The notes under the pieces were generated by a model. That model was given only the letters and a program-made list of their open reading frames with translations, had not been told where the DNA came from and did not search any database. From positions 62,001 through 126,000 of the forward strand of contig JAJRPO010000025.1 of the NCBI GenBank assembly GCA_024280735.1: a DNA stretch of 64,000 bases, written 5' to 3'. The DNA is from Alphaproteobacteria bacterium. GTDB lineage: Bacteria > Pseudomonadota > Alphaproteobacteria > Rhodobacterales > Rhodobacteraceae. Made by a program: the position numbers and the translations under genes. Positions 1-8,452 of the stretch are shown in pieces. Positions within the stretch are counted from its first letter, which is position 1; every line of letters starts with the position of its first letter.

Positions 1-891
1 CAGAGCCCATCAAATCAACAGCTTGGCACAGCAAACAATCAAGTTGGGGAGTTACAGCAGCAGATATTTCAACTGCAAAACAACTTACTGCAAATGCAGC
101 AAGGCGCTGGAAACAACCGGTTTACAAACACCTCATCGTCAGGTCTCTCCACATCCAGGTATCAGGCTGAGGATTTGCAAGAATATGGCCAGGCTTTTGC
201 TCAACAGGCCCAGGGGCGGAGTTTGCCGGCCTCCCCTGGCGGTTTAGGTGTAGGAGGGGATTCGTTATCCGCGGAACGCCCTAATACTCGGGCAGCTTCC
301 GCCATAAATCAGTTTACTTTCCCACAAGCTCAGCAACCACGGAAAGAATGGTCCGCCTCGCCGCAAGCGGATCAAACGCACCTGGTCCGGCGCATTGAAT
401 CACTTGAAACGTCTCTACTGGAACTCCGTCGCGACCTATCGTTACAAGTTTTCGAGTTACGTGAAGAACTTTTCACGCGCACCAGAACTCAAGCTCAAGC
501 AGTTTTCCCCGCGATAGAACGACCAAAAACCCCCATAGGCCCCATACCTTTAAGAACGACCCAAAGTCGGCAACAACAAACGTCGGCAACAGTTCTTGAG
601 GAACTAGAAAAAACGTTAATGGCGAGGTTAAACGCCCAGAACCAACTTCCGGAACTCCAGCAACCCGCCGCAACACTTCCAATTGATAATGCGGCGGTGA
701 ACCGCCAGCTGATCGAAGAGATCATCAACGAGCTTGGGGGCGAAACAGGTTTACGGGGACCAACTACTTCAAGCATCGAGTCAATTCCGGCGGAGCCAGC
801 GGAAACTTCTAGCGATTTTGTGACCTTGAACGATTATATCAACCAGGTCTTGCGGACAGAAGGGCAGCAGACACCTGCACCTGGCCGATAA
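1..891 (+). CDS. Gln-rich coiled-coil protein of unknown function (5' end outside window)
   Basis: The reading frame is open from the first base of the window, so this is the C-terminal part (296 residues) of a longer protein. I do not recognise a family. The visible part is rich in Gln, Ser, Pro and Arg and looks low-complexity, with a predicted helical segment near residues 123-160 (LVRRIESLETSLLELRRDLS, then FELREELF), which looks like a short coiled coil. No signal peptide or membrane segment is visible in the part present. It ends 84 bases before the likely start of an ABC exporter gene and reads the same way, so it is probably in one operon with that gene and the following HlyD-type gene. 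By position it could be a substrate, an assembly partner or a scaffold of that exporter; this is inference only. Confidence 0.6.
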   Translation, partial: QSPSNQQLGTANNQVGELQQQIFQLQNNLLQMQQGAGNNRFTNTSSSGLSTSRYQAEDLQEYGQAFAQQAQGRSLPASPGGLGVGGDSLSAERPNTRAASAINQFTFPQAQQPRKEWSASPQADQTHLVRRIESLETSLLELRRDLSLQVFELREELFTRTRTQAQAVFPAIERPKTPIGPIPLRTTQSRQQQTSATVLEELEKTLMARLNAQNQLPELQQPAATLPIDNAAVNRQLIEEIINELGGETGLRGPTTSSIESIPAEPAETSSDFVTLNDYINQVLRTEGQQTPAPGR

Positions 892-975
892 ACAGCACAA
901 TTGGGTAAAACGGCGGCTACGCCAATCAGATGTCGAAATGTCGGCAACCGGTTTGAACGAACAGGACGCAGTAAG

Positions 976-2901
976 ATGAAAAACACGCAAAACGCGCCGG
1001 CGACCCACCACAGCGCCGCAAACTCTGCAACATTGCAAACATCCGTGGCTGAACGTTATGCTGATGCCCCCCCCTATTGGGTTCGTGTCGTGTCAGGTTT
1101 TTTGGGTTTCTTTTCCAGCCTGTTAGCACTTGGGATTCCCGCAATTGTCCTACTATTGGTAGATCGCTCTATTAGCGCGGGCAATACGGCATCACTTCCC
1201 GCCCTATTGGCGCTTGGATTTGGAACTGTACTTTCCGTGTGTCTGATCGACCTCATGCGGATGAAAGCGCTTGAAAACTACTTCTCAAATGTACGCGGAT
1301 TGGTCTTGGGTCAAGATGCAGTCTTTGCGTCGTTTTGGGCCTTTGCCATCTTGTTCATTCATCCCTTACTTGGCTTGGCAGCAAGCACAAGCGGCCTTGC
1401 CCTTTATTTGCTTTGGCGGTTTCGTGGCGACAAAAAGAAAATGTCAAACGCCGCACGAAACCAGGACATTAATCCCGTAATTATTGAGGTGGTGGGTCTT
1501 GGAGCGGCCTTTCTCCAGAAAGCTGCCACGGGGGAAATTGCGTCGGAAGACCAACCAGATTTCCAGACTGTTGGACAAGCCACACTATTGAATTTCGTGC
1601 AGATGACAGCAGGCTTGATCATGTTATTCGCCGCTATTTGGTTGCATATGGCAGGTAAAATATCACTAGGAACCGGTATAGCAGCCATATTCCTAAATCA
1701 ATACATTGTGTCCGTATTCGTGCGCTGCTTTCAGGTTCAATCTCTCAGGCCACCAGCGCCAGATTTGACATTTTTTTCAATAGTTGAAAATCAGGATAAC
1801 TCCCGCCTAGACTCCCCGTCTCCCGACAATATCGGGCCTGTCATGTTGTCAATTGAAAGCCTTGAGAGCAGGGGTTTTGAGCCGCTTTCAGTGGACATAT
1901 TTCAGGGGCTTTGCCTCGCTCTCATTGGTCCGTCCGGCTCTGGTAAATCAGACGTTTTGCGGGCCATTGCTACGGGTGTGTTTGATGAAGGTAAAATCAC
2001 TTACAAAGACAGAAATTGGGGCCGCAATCATGGCCGTTTTCATTCCTTGAGTTATGTTCCACCAACCCCGATCACAATGAGCGGCTCACTCGTTGACAAC
2101 GTAACCTGCTTTGACCCGTTAGCGGACCACTTGTCAGCAATCGAGTTGATCCGTAAGTTGGACCCTTACGAGGATGTTTTTCTGGCGTCCGATTTCTTGA
2201 ACGATATGGTGGATGAAAATTTCAGCGCGCAAGGGCAGGTATTGTCGCTCGCCCGGGCTTTTTGGCTCAATCGCGAAATCATCGTGTTGGACACGCCCGA
2301 AACCTATCTCGACAAGGCATCCCTTTCTGCGCTGATGGCCCTTATTCTACAGGCGAAAACCGACGGAAAAATCGTCATACTGGCCACGGATGACGACTAT
2401 TTGATGTCAGCCGCTGACGAAGTCATTAAACTGGAACGTGGTTTTGTCACTGACCGGGGCCCCAAAGAGGAAGTGCTATCCCGCCATCATGCTCGTTGGG
2501 TTCGCGTGTCGTTTCTACCCACCAAAAGGGATGCCTTCAGGCTTTCTCTCTGGCTCGACACGCAATTTCCCGAGGGTATGGAAACAAGTCTGAAAACGCG
2601 GGTAAAACGTACAGCGCAAGACATGCTGTTTTTGGCCCCGAGAGACCGCGTTTTGAATTCAAATGATGAAATATTATTTGACATCAAAATGAGCCAATCT
2701 GAAGTATTCCTTACCATGCACGATCGTGGCGATGTTGTTCTATCAGAACGATTGGAAGACGCCGAAGCCGAAGGACTTGAAGATTTTGCTCGGATTGTCG
2801 ATTCAGTTGACGAATTTGCCCAAACTTTGCGCGAAGGATACCGACAGTTTTCTACCCGCTTCACAACCCATAAAACTGCACCAGCAGCAGTGGAGGCTTA
2901 A
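976..2901 (+). CDS. Type I secretion-like ABC transporter with degenerate ATPase motifs
   Basis: 641 residues: about six hydrophobic segments in the first 270 residues, then a nucleotide-binding domain, then an extension of roughly 125 residues. The membrane part resembles the PrtD/PrsD class of type I secretion permease-ATPases. Walker A (GPSGSGKS, residues 318-325) is intact. The Q-loop glutamine is a proline (YVPPT, 360-364), the signature is FSAQGQ (416-421) instead of LSGGQ, the residue after the Walker B aspartate is Thr (LDTPE, 438-442) where the catalytic Glu is expected, and the H-loop His is Asp (ATDDD, 470-474). The domain may therefore bind ATP but hydrolyse it poorly. I chose ATG 976, preceded by AGGACG, over an upstream TTG at 901. 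The stop is one base before the next start, so the two genes are surely co-transcribed. Confidence 0.8.
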   Translation: MKNTQNAPATHHSAANSATLQTSVAERYADAPPYWVRVVSGFLGFFSSLLALGIPAIVLLLVDRSISAGNTASLPALLALGFGTVLSVCLIDLMRMKALENYFSNVRGLVLGQDAVFASFWAFAILFIHPLLGLAASTSGLALYLLWRFRGDKKKMSNAARNQDINPVIIEVVGLGAAFLQKAATGEIASEDQPDFQTVGQATLLNFVQMTAGLIMLFAAIWLHMAGKISLGTGIAAIFLNQYIVSVFVRCFQVQSLRPPAPDLTFFSIVENQDNSRLDSPSPDNIGPVMLSIESLESRGFEPLSVDIFQGLCLALIGPSGSGKSDVLRAIATGVFDEGKITYKDRNWGRNHGRFHSLSYVPPTPITMSGSLVDNVTCFDPLADHLSAIELIRKLDPYEDVFLASDFLNDMVDENFSAQGQVLSLARAFWLNREIIVLDTPETYLDKASLSALMALILQAKTDGKIVILATDDDYLMSAADEVIKLERGFVTDRGPKEEVLSRHHARWVRVSFLPTKRDAFRLSLWLDTQFPEGMETSLKTRVKRTAQDMLFLAPRDRVLNSNDEILFDIKMSQSEVFLTMHDRGDVVLSERLEDAEAEGLEDFARIVDSVDEFAQTLREGYRQFSTRFTTHKTAPAAVEA

Positions 2902-2902
2902 C

Positions 2903-4240
2903 GTGATCTGGCGGTTCAAACGCAAGCTAAAACCAGAAAACCCCGGGCGTGTGGATACCGAAGTTCTGGTCGCCATGCGTGCGGCCCGCACCTTGCTGCA
3001 TATGCATTTAGGCGCAACGTTTGCGTTGAGTGTTGCTGCGATAATCTGCATTTTGGGTTTGGCCGGAGCAACGTATATACTCGCAACTCAAAGCGTTGAC
3101 CATGTGCTAAGAGTGAACGGCGTATTGCAAGCGGTGGAACAATCCACCCCCGTGACCCATGACACAGGCGGGATCGTCAGCAATGTCTTTGTTACAGAGG
3201 GTGAGATTGTTGCCGAAGGTCAAATACTAATGTCGCTGGATGCAAGCGATATTGAAAATGGTCACGCAGAAGCCCAACGTGCCGTTGCGAGACTGATACT
3301 TCAATCTCAATGCCTAAAGGCAGAGCGAGACAAGAACACTCAAGTCTTGGTGCCCGCCGATCTGAAAGTGGCGCTTGGGCGACTCAACCAGCTAGAGGAA
3401 ATGCGCCGTTCTGTCAGGGATTGCCGAGGAAACTTGCGCAAGGCTGCATTGCGCAGGATGGCCGATCACGGCGAGCGCGTCGCATTGGAAAATCAAATCC
3501 ATCTGTACAGCCGCCTGTCCCACACCGGTCAATCCCTTCGCGGCCGGCTCCATCAATTGGGGGAAGAGGTTCAAGAGCTGGAATTGCAAAAAACTTTGAA
3601 TTTGCAAAACTTGATTGGCACTTTGAAAAACCTGATTAAGCTGGACGATTTACGCAATCAACTGGCAAAAATGCTGATGCTTCAACAGGAAACCGAAATT
3701 ACCAAAACGCAGCAAATAAACCGCCAACTGGACAACATTATTGACGCCCTTGCTTTGGCAGAGCAACAGTTAGCTCGGCTTGATCGCATTAAAAGGAACC
3801 GCTATATCTACGCCTCTAACAGTGGCCGCGTTCAACGCCTGCGAATAAAGCAAGGCGGGAAACGCATTGCCCGCGGAGCCTACATCATGGAAATTTCCCC
3901 CCTCACAACCAATTTTGAAGTGCTGGCAACAGTCAATGTTTCCGACCTTTCATATGTGCGTGTTGGCCAGAACGTGACTGTCAGCCTATCCTCCGGTTTA
4001 CCTCGTGCAGTTGCGGTTCCGGCCACCGTGGTCAGGATCGCCAAAGCTACTGAAAACACCCGGACTCTGAGCATCGCTATCCAGCGAGAGGACTTGAATA
4101 AACGTGATCTTCTCGTTGGAGACCGCTCGCTCAACGGGCTGGGCGAGCGGTCAGAAGCATTGATCGCAGTGCAATCCAAAAATGCACTTGAAACACTAAA
4201 GGAAATTTTGCGGAGTAATTTTCCTGGTACAGAAACCTAG
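2903..4240 (+). CDS. HlyD-family membrane fusion (periplasmic adaptor) protein
   Basis: 445 residues from a GTG start with TGGAGG seven bases upstream, one base after the stop of the ABC gene. A short cytoplasmic N-terminus is followed by one membrane segment (about residues 38-62), a first half of the lipoyl/barrel-sandwich domain (GGIVSNVFVTEGEIVAEGQ), a long helical hairpin rich in Leu, Gln and charged residues, and a second half (IYASNSGRVQRLRIKQGG) with a beta-barrel region. This is the standard plan of the inner-membrane adaptor that links a type I ABC exporter to an outer-membrane TolC channel. No tolC-like gene is in the window. An alternative ATG at 2726 lies inside the upstream gene and is unlikely. 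Confidence 0.88.
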   Translation: MIWRFKRKLKPENPGRVDTEVLVAMRAARTLLHMHLGATFALSVAAIICILGLAGATYILATQSVDHVLRVNGVLQAVEQSTPVTHDTGGIVSNVFVTEGEIVAEGQILMSLDASDIENGHAEAQRAVARLILQSQCLKAERDKNTQVLVPADLKVALGRLNQLEEMRRSVRDCRGNLRKAALRRMADHGERVALENQIHLYSRLSHTGQSLRGRLHQLGEEVQELELQKTLNLQNLIGTLKNLIKLDDLRNQLAKMLMLQQETEITKTQQINRQLDNIIDALALAEQQLARLDRIKRNRYIYASNSGRVQRLRIKQGGKRIARGAYIMEISPLTTNFEVLATVNVSDLSYVRVGQNVTVSLSSGLPRAVAVPATVVRIAKATENTRTLSIAIQREDLNKRDLLVGDRSLNGLGERSEALIAVQSKNALETLKEILRSNFPGTET

Positions 4241-4248
4241 AGCAGAAA

Positions 4249-4275
4249 GGGCCAGAAGCATCAGGCTTCCAGCCC
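4249..4275. terminator. Hairpin between convergent hlyD-like gene and xsc
   Basis: GGGC and AAGC arms pair with GCTT and GCCC across a small internal loop, giving an imperfect stem in the 57-base gap between two convergent genes. The T-run after it is weak, so it is only a probable bidirectional terminator. Confidence 0.4.
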
Positions 4276-4297
4276 AATCATTTCAACGGCAATGGCG

Positions 4298-6067
4298 CTA
4301 CAGCTTCACCATATCCGCCTTGTCGATTCCAGCGACCGACACAGGTTTTTTCATCGCATCACGGCGGAACGGCTCGCCCATTTCCTGATTGAGCATTACT
4401 TCAATGAAAGTGGTTTTCCCTTTCTCCATCTGCAATTTAACCGCTGTGTTCAACTTCTCTGACAGATCTTCCATAGAAGTAGCCGTAACCCCGATTACGC
4501 CACAAGCATTGGCAATGCCCGCATAGGATACATTATGGTCCAGCTCTGTCCCCACAAAATTATCATCATACCACAGCGTGGTGTTGCGTTTTTCCGCGCC
4601 CCACTGATAGTTTCGAAATATCACCATGGTGATCGCGGGCCATTCGGGACGCCCGCAAGCTGTCATGTCGTTCATCGAAATTCCAAAAGCTCCGTCTCCG
4701 GCAAAACCTACAACCGGCGTTTTCGGTTGGCCTATTTTGGCACCCAAAATGGCGGGGAAGCTGTAACCACAAGGGCCAAACAGGCCTGGAGCCAGATATT
4801 TGCGACCAGCCTCAAAGGTAGGATAAGCGTTACCAATAGCGCAAACATTGCCGATGTCGGAAGAAATGATCGCATCCTTGGGCAAAACTTGTTGAATGGC
4901 GCGCCAAGCCATACGAGGCGACATGTGGTCCGGCTTGTCGGAACGTGCCCGGTGGTTCCAATCCGTGCCCTCGTCGTCGTCTTCATGATCCATTGACGTC
5001 AATGTTTGCGCCCACGCAGATTTAGTGGCGGCAATCAGGTTCCGGCGATCAGCGCGGCCAGCGTCGCCTGCGCTGTCATCCAATTTTGCAAGTATCTGTT
5101 CTGCAACTTGCTTTGCGTCGCCAACAATTCCGACTGCCACCGGTTTGGTCAGGCCAATTCTGTCAGGGTTGATGTCCACTTGAATAATTTTGGCCTCTGT
5201 TGGCCAATAATCTATGCCGTAACCTGGCAAAGTCGAGAATGGGTTCAACCGTGTGCCCAACGCCAGTACAACATCAGCTTTGGAAATCAATTCCATCGCC
5301 GCCTTGGACCCATTATAACCTAGGGGACCGGCAAACAATGGGTGCGAACCAGGGAAAGCATCATTGTGCTGGTAGCCACAGCAAACAGGGGAATCGAGCC
5401 GTTCCGCCAGTGCTTGTGATGCCCCAATCGCGCCGCCAATCACCACGCCAGCCCCGTTCAGGATCACTGGAAACTTCGCTTCGGACAGCAGTTTGGCCGC
5501 TTGCGCAGTGGCGTTAGTGCCACCAGCTGGGCGTTCAAAGTCAATAATCGCAGGCAGATCAATATCAATCACTTGGGTCCAGTAGTCACGCGGAATATTG
5601 ATTTGTGCTGGTGCCGACAGACGTTTTGCCTTGCTGATCACACGGTTCAAAACTTCGGCCATACGGGATGGATCGCGCACCTCTTCTTGGTAGGCAACGC
5701 AATCGGCGAACATGCGCATTTGCTCAACCTCTTGGAAACCACCTTGGCCAATGGTTTTATTCGCAGCTTGCGGTGTGACCAGCAACATCGGTGTGTGGTT
5801 CCAATAGGCGGTTTTGACCGGGGCTACCAAATTGGCAATACCCGGGCCATTTTGCGCAATCGCCATCGACATTTTGCCAGAAGCACGGGCAAACCCGTCT
5901 GCCATCATGCCGCTGGTATATTCATGGGCACAATCCCAAAAGGTGATTCCGGCCTGAGGAAAATAGTCAGAAATCGGCATAAAGGCCGAACCGATGATGC
6001 CAAAAGCATTGTCGATTCCGTGCATTTGCAAAACCTTGATAAAGGCTTCTTCTGTGGTCATTTTCAT
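4298..6067 (-). CDS. xsc: Sulfoacetaldehyde acetyltransferase
   Basis: 589 residues, the normal length for Xsc. This thiamine-diphosphate enzyme converts sulfoacetaldehyde and phosphate to acetyl phosphate and sulfite, the central desulfonation step for taurine and other C2 sulfonates. The activating glutamate is in HEYTSGMMADGFARAS (E49); the ThDP/Mg motif begins GDGAFGISMNDMTACGR and ends in FRNYQWGAEK, a signature of Xsc rather than of acetolactate synthase. The start is the first ATG of MKMTTEE, with AAGGGA upstream; the second ATG is two codons in. Neither the usual taurine partners (tpa, tauR) nor pta/ackA are adjacent, so sulfoacetaldehyde formation and acetyl phosphate use must be encoded elsewhere. 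It lies downstream of serB on the same strand with a 142-base gap. Confidence 0.93.
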   Translation of the reverse strand: MKMTTEEAFIKVLQMHGIDNAFGIIGSAFMPISDYFPQAGITFWDCAHEYTSGMMADGFARASGKMSMAIAQNGPGIANLVAPVKTAYWNHTPMLLVTPQAANKTIGQGGFQEVEQMRMFADCVAYQEEVRDPSRMAEVLNRVISKAKRLSAPAQINIPRDYWTQVIDIDLPAIIDFERPAGGTNATAQAAKLLSEAKFPVILNGAGVVIGGAIGASQALAERLDSPVCCGYQHNDAFPGSHPLFAGPLGYNGSKAAMELISKADVVLALGTRLNPFSTLPGYGIDYWPTEAKIIQVDINPDRIGLTKPVAVGIVGDAKQVAEQILAKLDDSAGDAGRADRRNLIAATKSAWAQTLTSMDHEDDDEGTDWNHRARSDKPDHMSPRMAWRAIQQVLPKDAIISSDIGNVCAIGNAYPTFEAGRKYLAPGLFGPCGYSFPAILGAKIGQPKTPVVGFAGDGAFGISMNDMTACGRPEWPAITMVIFRNYQWGAEKRNTTLWYDDNFVGTELDHNVSYAGIANACGVIGVTATSMEDLSEKLNTAVKLQMEKGKTTFIEVMLNQEMGEPFRRDAMKKPVSVAGIDKADMVKL

Positions 6068-6138
6068 GGTGATGTTTCCCTTAATAGCCAGCGCATTACC
6101 CGCTGCGAATCTCTTGGCGCAGTGGGTCCATCGACCAG

Positions 6139-6159
6139 CGCCTTAGAACTGTTAAGGCG
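6139..6159. repeat. Short inverted repeat between serB and xsc
   Basis: CGCCTTA and TAAGGCG form a perfect 7-bp stem with a 7-base loop in the 142-base gap between serB and xsc. There is no clear T-run, so it may be a weak serB terminator or an operator for xsc. Confidence 0.3.
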
Positions 6160-6209
6160 GGAAAATCAAAATATTGAATAGGGCCAGTTCTTTTGGCGTG
6201 TAAGACCAG

Positions 6210-7088
6210 TTATGCAGCGCAGAATTCTGCTTGCGCATATCCCTGCAAATACAGCAATCCCGTCAAATCTGCAAAATTCAACCGCACATCCGTTTGCGCC
6301 GCAACAATCGGCTTGGCATGGAGCGCAACGCCGCAACCCGCCAGCTGCAACATCCTGAGATCATTTGCCCCATCCCCAACGGCAATAACGTCGTCTGTTT
6401 GCACATTCTTGCGGGTAACAATTTCCTTCAAAGCATCAACCTTTGCCTCACGCCCTAGAATTGGCAAGCCCGGCTCACCACTTAAAACCGGCCCGTCTCT
6501 CAGCAAAGTATTGGCGCGATTTTCATCAAACCCTAACCGCGCAGCGATCGCAGAAGTGAAATCAACAAAGCCCCCAGACACCAGCGCACAGTAAGCGCCG
6601 TTTGCCTTCATTGTTGCCAATAATTCGGGACCGCCGGCCATCAAGGTAATGCGGGACTCAAGAACGCGGTCAATCGCGCTGACAGGCAGTCCCTTCAGCA
6701 GGCCAACACGTTCAATTAACGCCTCGTCAAAATCCAACTCACCATTCATCGCCCGCGCGGTAATAGCGGCAACACGCGCGCCAACGCCAGCCTCTGCGGC
6801 CAACTCATCGATACATTCCTGCTCGATCATTGTGCTATCCATATCCGCTAACAGGACTTTCTTGCGCCGCCCTGCAATTGGTTGAACTATCAAATCGATT
6901 TTCAGGGTTTGCAAGGATTGCCAAGCGGACTCAAAATCATCAGGTTTCGCATTTAGCGAAACGTCGCAAGCCACGTCATTGCACAGCCACTTAACAGCCG
7001 TTCCTTGCAGCGCCTTTGCTGCATTTTCAACGATTTCACCACTCAGATTCGCCCGTTTTGGGTCAGCGATCAGTGTTGCCACAAACAT
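6210..7088 (-). CDS. serB: Phosphoserine phosphatase SerB
   Basis: 292 residues. A HAD-superfamily phosphatase that hydrolyses O-phospho-L-serine, the last step of serine synthesis. The nucleophile motif is DMDSTMIEQECIDE, and the C-terminal HAD motif is VGDGANDLRML. About 80 residues precede the catalytic domain, as in ACT-like N-terminal extensions of SerB. I start it at MFVATLIADP, preceded by AGGA at the right distance; a longer frame reaches back to 7151 but has no family support. It diverges from serC-serA, so all three phosphorylated-pathway genes sit together around one intergenic region. Confidence 0.93.
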   Translation of the reverse strand: MFVATLIADPKRANLSGEIVENAAKALQGTAVKWLCNDVACDVSLNAKPDDFESAWQSLQTLKIDLIVQPIAGRRKKVLLADMDSTMIEQECIDELAAEAGVGARVAAITARAMNGELDFDEALIERVGLLKGLPVSAIDRVLESRITLMAGGPELLATMKANGAYCALVSGGFVDFTSAIAARLGFDENRANTLLRDGPVLSGEPGLPILGREAKVDALKEIVTRKNVQTDDVIAVGDGANDLRMLQLAGCGVALHAKPIVAAQTDVRLNFADLTGLLYLQGYAQAEFCAA

Positions 7089-7159
7089 GTACAGATTTCC
7101 TATAGTGAACAAAATGCCCATTTGCGTCGCTTTATTTTTCAAAAGCGTCACAAAAACCA

Positions 7160-7253
7160 GCCTTAACTGTTGTGAAAACAGAAATCACCCCCTAATGCGG
7201 CAAGTGGGACACCTCTCCCCAACGAGAGGCAAATATCTGTGAGGATACCACCG
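7160..7253 (+). ncRNA. Candidate serC leader RNA
   Basis: Two hairpins precede the serC start: CTGTT/AACAG (7167-7181) and a perfect CCTCTC/GAGAGG stem with a 6-base loop (7212-7229), followed by the GAGG ribosome-binding site. A structured leader upstream of serC in Alphaproteobacteria is described in Rfam (the serC motif). I assign this from position and the hairpin next to the ribosome-binding site; I could not score it against the covariance model. Confidence 0.45.
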
Positions 7254-8414
7254 ATGACACTGCAAAAACCGGGCAATCGCCCGAACAATCCCCGTTTTTC
7301 TTCTGGTCCATGTACCAAGCCGCCATTGTGGTCGCTTGATGCGCTCAGTGATGCCGCCCTTGGCCGCTCGCACCGGGCCGCCATTGGCAAAGATAAGTTA
7401 AAAATGGCGATTGAAACCACCCGCGAAGTTCTGGAAATTCCCGCCGATTACAAGATTGGCATTGTGCCCGCCTCCGATACAGGTGCCGTCGAAATGGCGC
7501 TTTGGTCTCTGCTGGGCGCGCGGGGCATTGATATGCTCAGCTGGGAAAGTTTTGGTGCTGGCTGGGTTTCGGATGTGACCAAGCAACTGGGGTTGGAAGT
7601 TAACCACCACCAAGCTGATTACGGCCAATTACCAGACCTGAATGCCGTGAATTTCGACAATGACGTTGTGTTTACGTGGAACGGAACCACCTCTGGTGTG
7701 CGCGTCGAAAACGGTGATTTCATTCCAGCCGACCGCAAAGGCCTGACAATTTGTGACGCCACTTCCGCCGCTTTTGCGCAGGATTTGGCATGGGATAAAC
7801 TGGACGTAACCACCTTCAGCTGGCAGAAAGTTCTGGGCGGCGAGGCCGCGCACGGCATGCTTATTCTGTCTCCGCGCGCGGTAGAACGGTTGGAAATCTA
7901 CACCCCCGCATGGCCCTTGCCAAAGATTTTTCGCCTGACCAAAAATGGTAAATTGATCGATGGTATCTTTACGGGTGCTACCATCAACACGCCGTCGATG
8001 CTCGCGGTTGAAGATTACCTTTTCGCCCTGAATTGGGCAAAGTCTATTGGGGGTAAGTCGGGCATGATGAAACGCGCCGATGCAAACCTGGCTGTCATCA
8101 GCAAGTTTGTAGCCGCCAACGACTGGATTGGCTTTTTGGCAGAAGATGCCGCGACTCGCTCCAACACATCTGTTTGCCTGAAAATCAACGATCCGCGTGT
8201 TGCCGCACTGGACGCTGCCGGTCAGTCTACATTTGCCAAAGGTCTGGCAAAACTGCTGGAGAATGAGGCAGTTGCCTATGACATCGGCTCCTACCGCGAC
8301 GCCCCCGCCGGGCTGCGGATTTGGACAGGTGGCACGGTTGAAACAACTGACCTCGCCGACCTTATGCCATGGCTGAATTGGGCCTTTGAAACCCAACTCG
8401 CAACAATTTCCTAA
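7254..8414 (+). CDS. serC: Phosphoserine aminotransferase
   Basis: 386 residues. A PLP-dependent class V aminotransferase making O-phosphoserine from 3-phosphohydroxypyruvate and glutamate. The PLP lysine is in [16 protein letters not shown]; the N-terminus ([13 protein letters not shown]) matches the alphaproteobacterial SerC type. ATG 7254 is preceded by GAGG at nine bases; the in-frame GTG at 7239 would overlap that site and is rejected. It is followed 38 bases later by serA, in one operon. Confidence 0.95.
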   Translation: MTLQKPGNRPNNPRFSSGPCTKPPLWSLDALSDAALGRSHRAAIGKDKLKMAIETTREVLEIPADYKIGIVPASDTGAVEMALWSLLGARGIDMLSWESFGAGWVSDVTKQLGLEVNHHQADYGQLPDLNAVNFDNDVVFTWNGTTSGVRVENGDFIPADRKGLTICDATSAAFAQDLAWDKLDVTTFSWQKVLGGEAAHGMLILSPRAVERLEIYTPAWPLPKIFRLTKNGKLIDGIFTGATINTPSMLAVEDYLFALNWAKSIGGKSGMMKRADANLAVISKFVAANDWIGFLAEDAATRSNTSVCLKINDPRVAALDAAGQSTFAKGLAKLLENEAVAYDIGSYRDAPAGLRIWTGGTVETTDLADLMPWLNWAFETQLATIS

Positions 8415-8452
8415 TTTCTGGCGCAATCGCCTATCAAAAAATGGAGGCTTCC

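Noticed and set aside
4535-6181. Several open frames antisense to xsc, up to 226 codons
   Set aside because: They mirror a clearly real gene on the other strand and show no family features.
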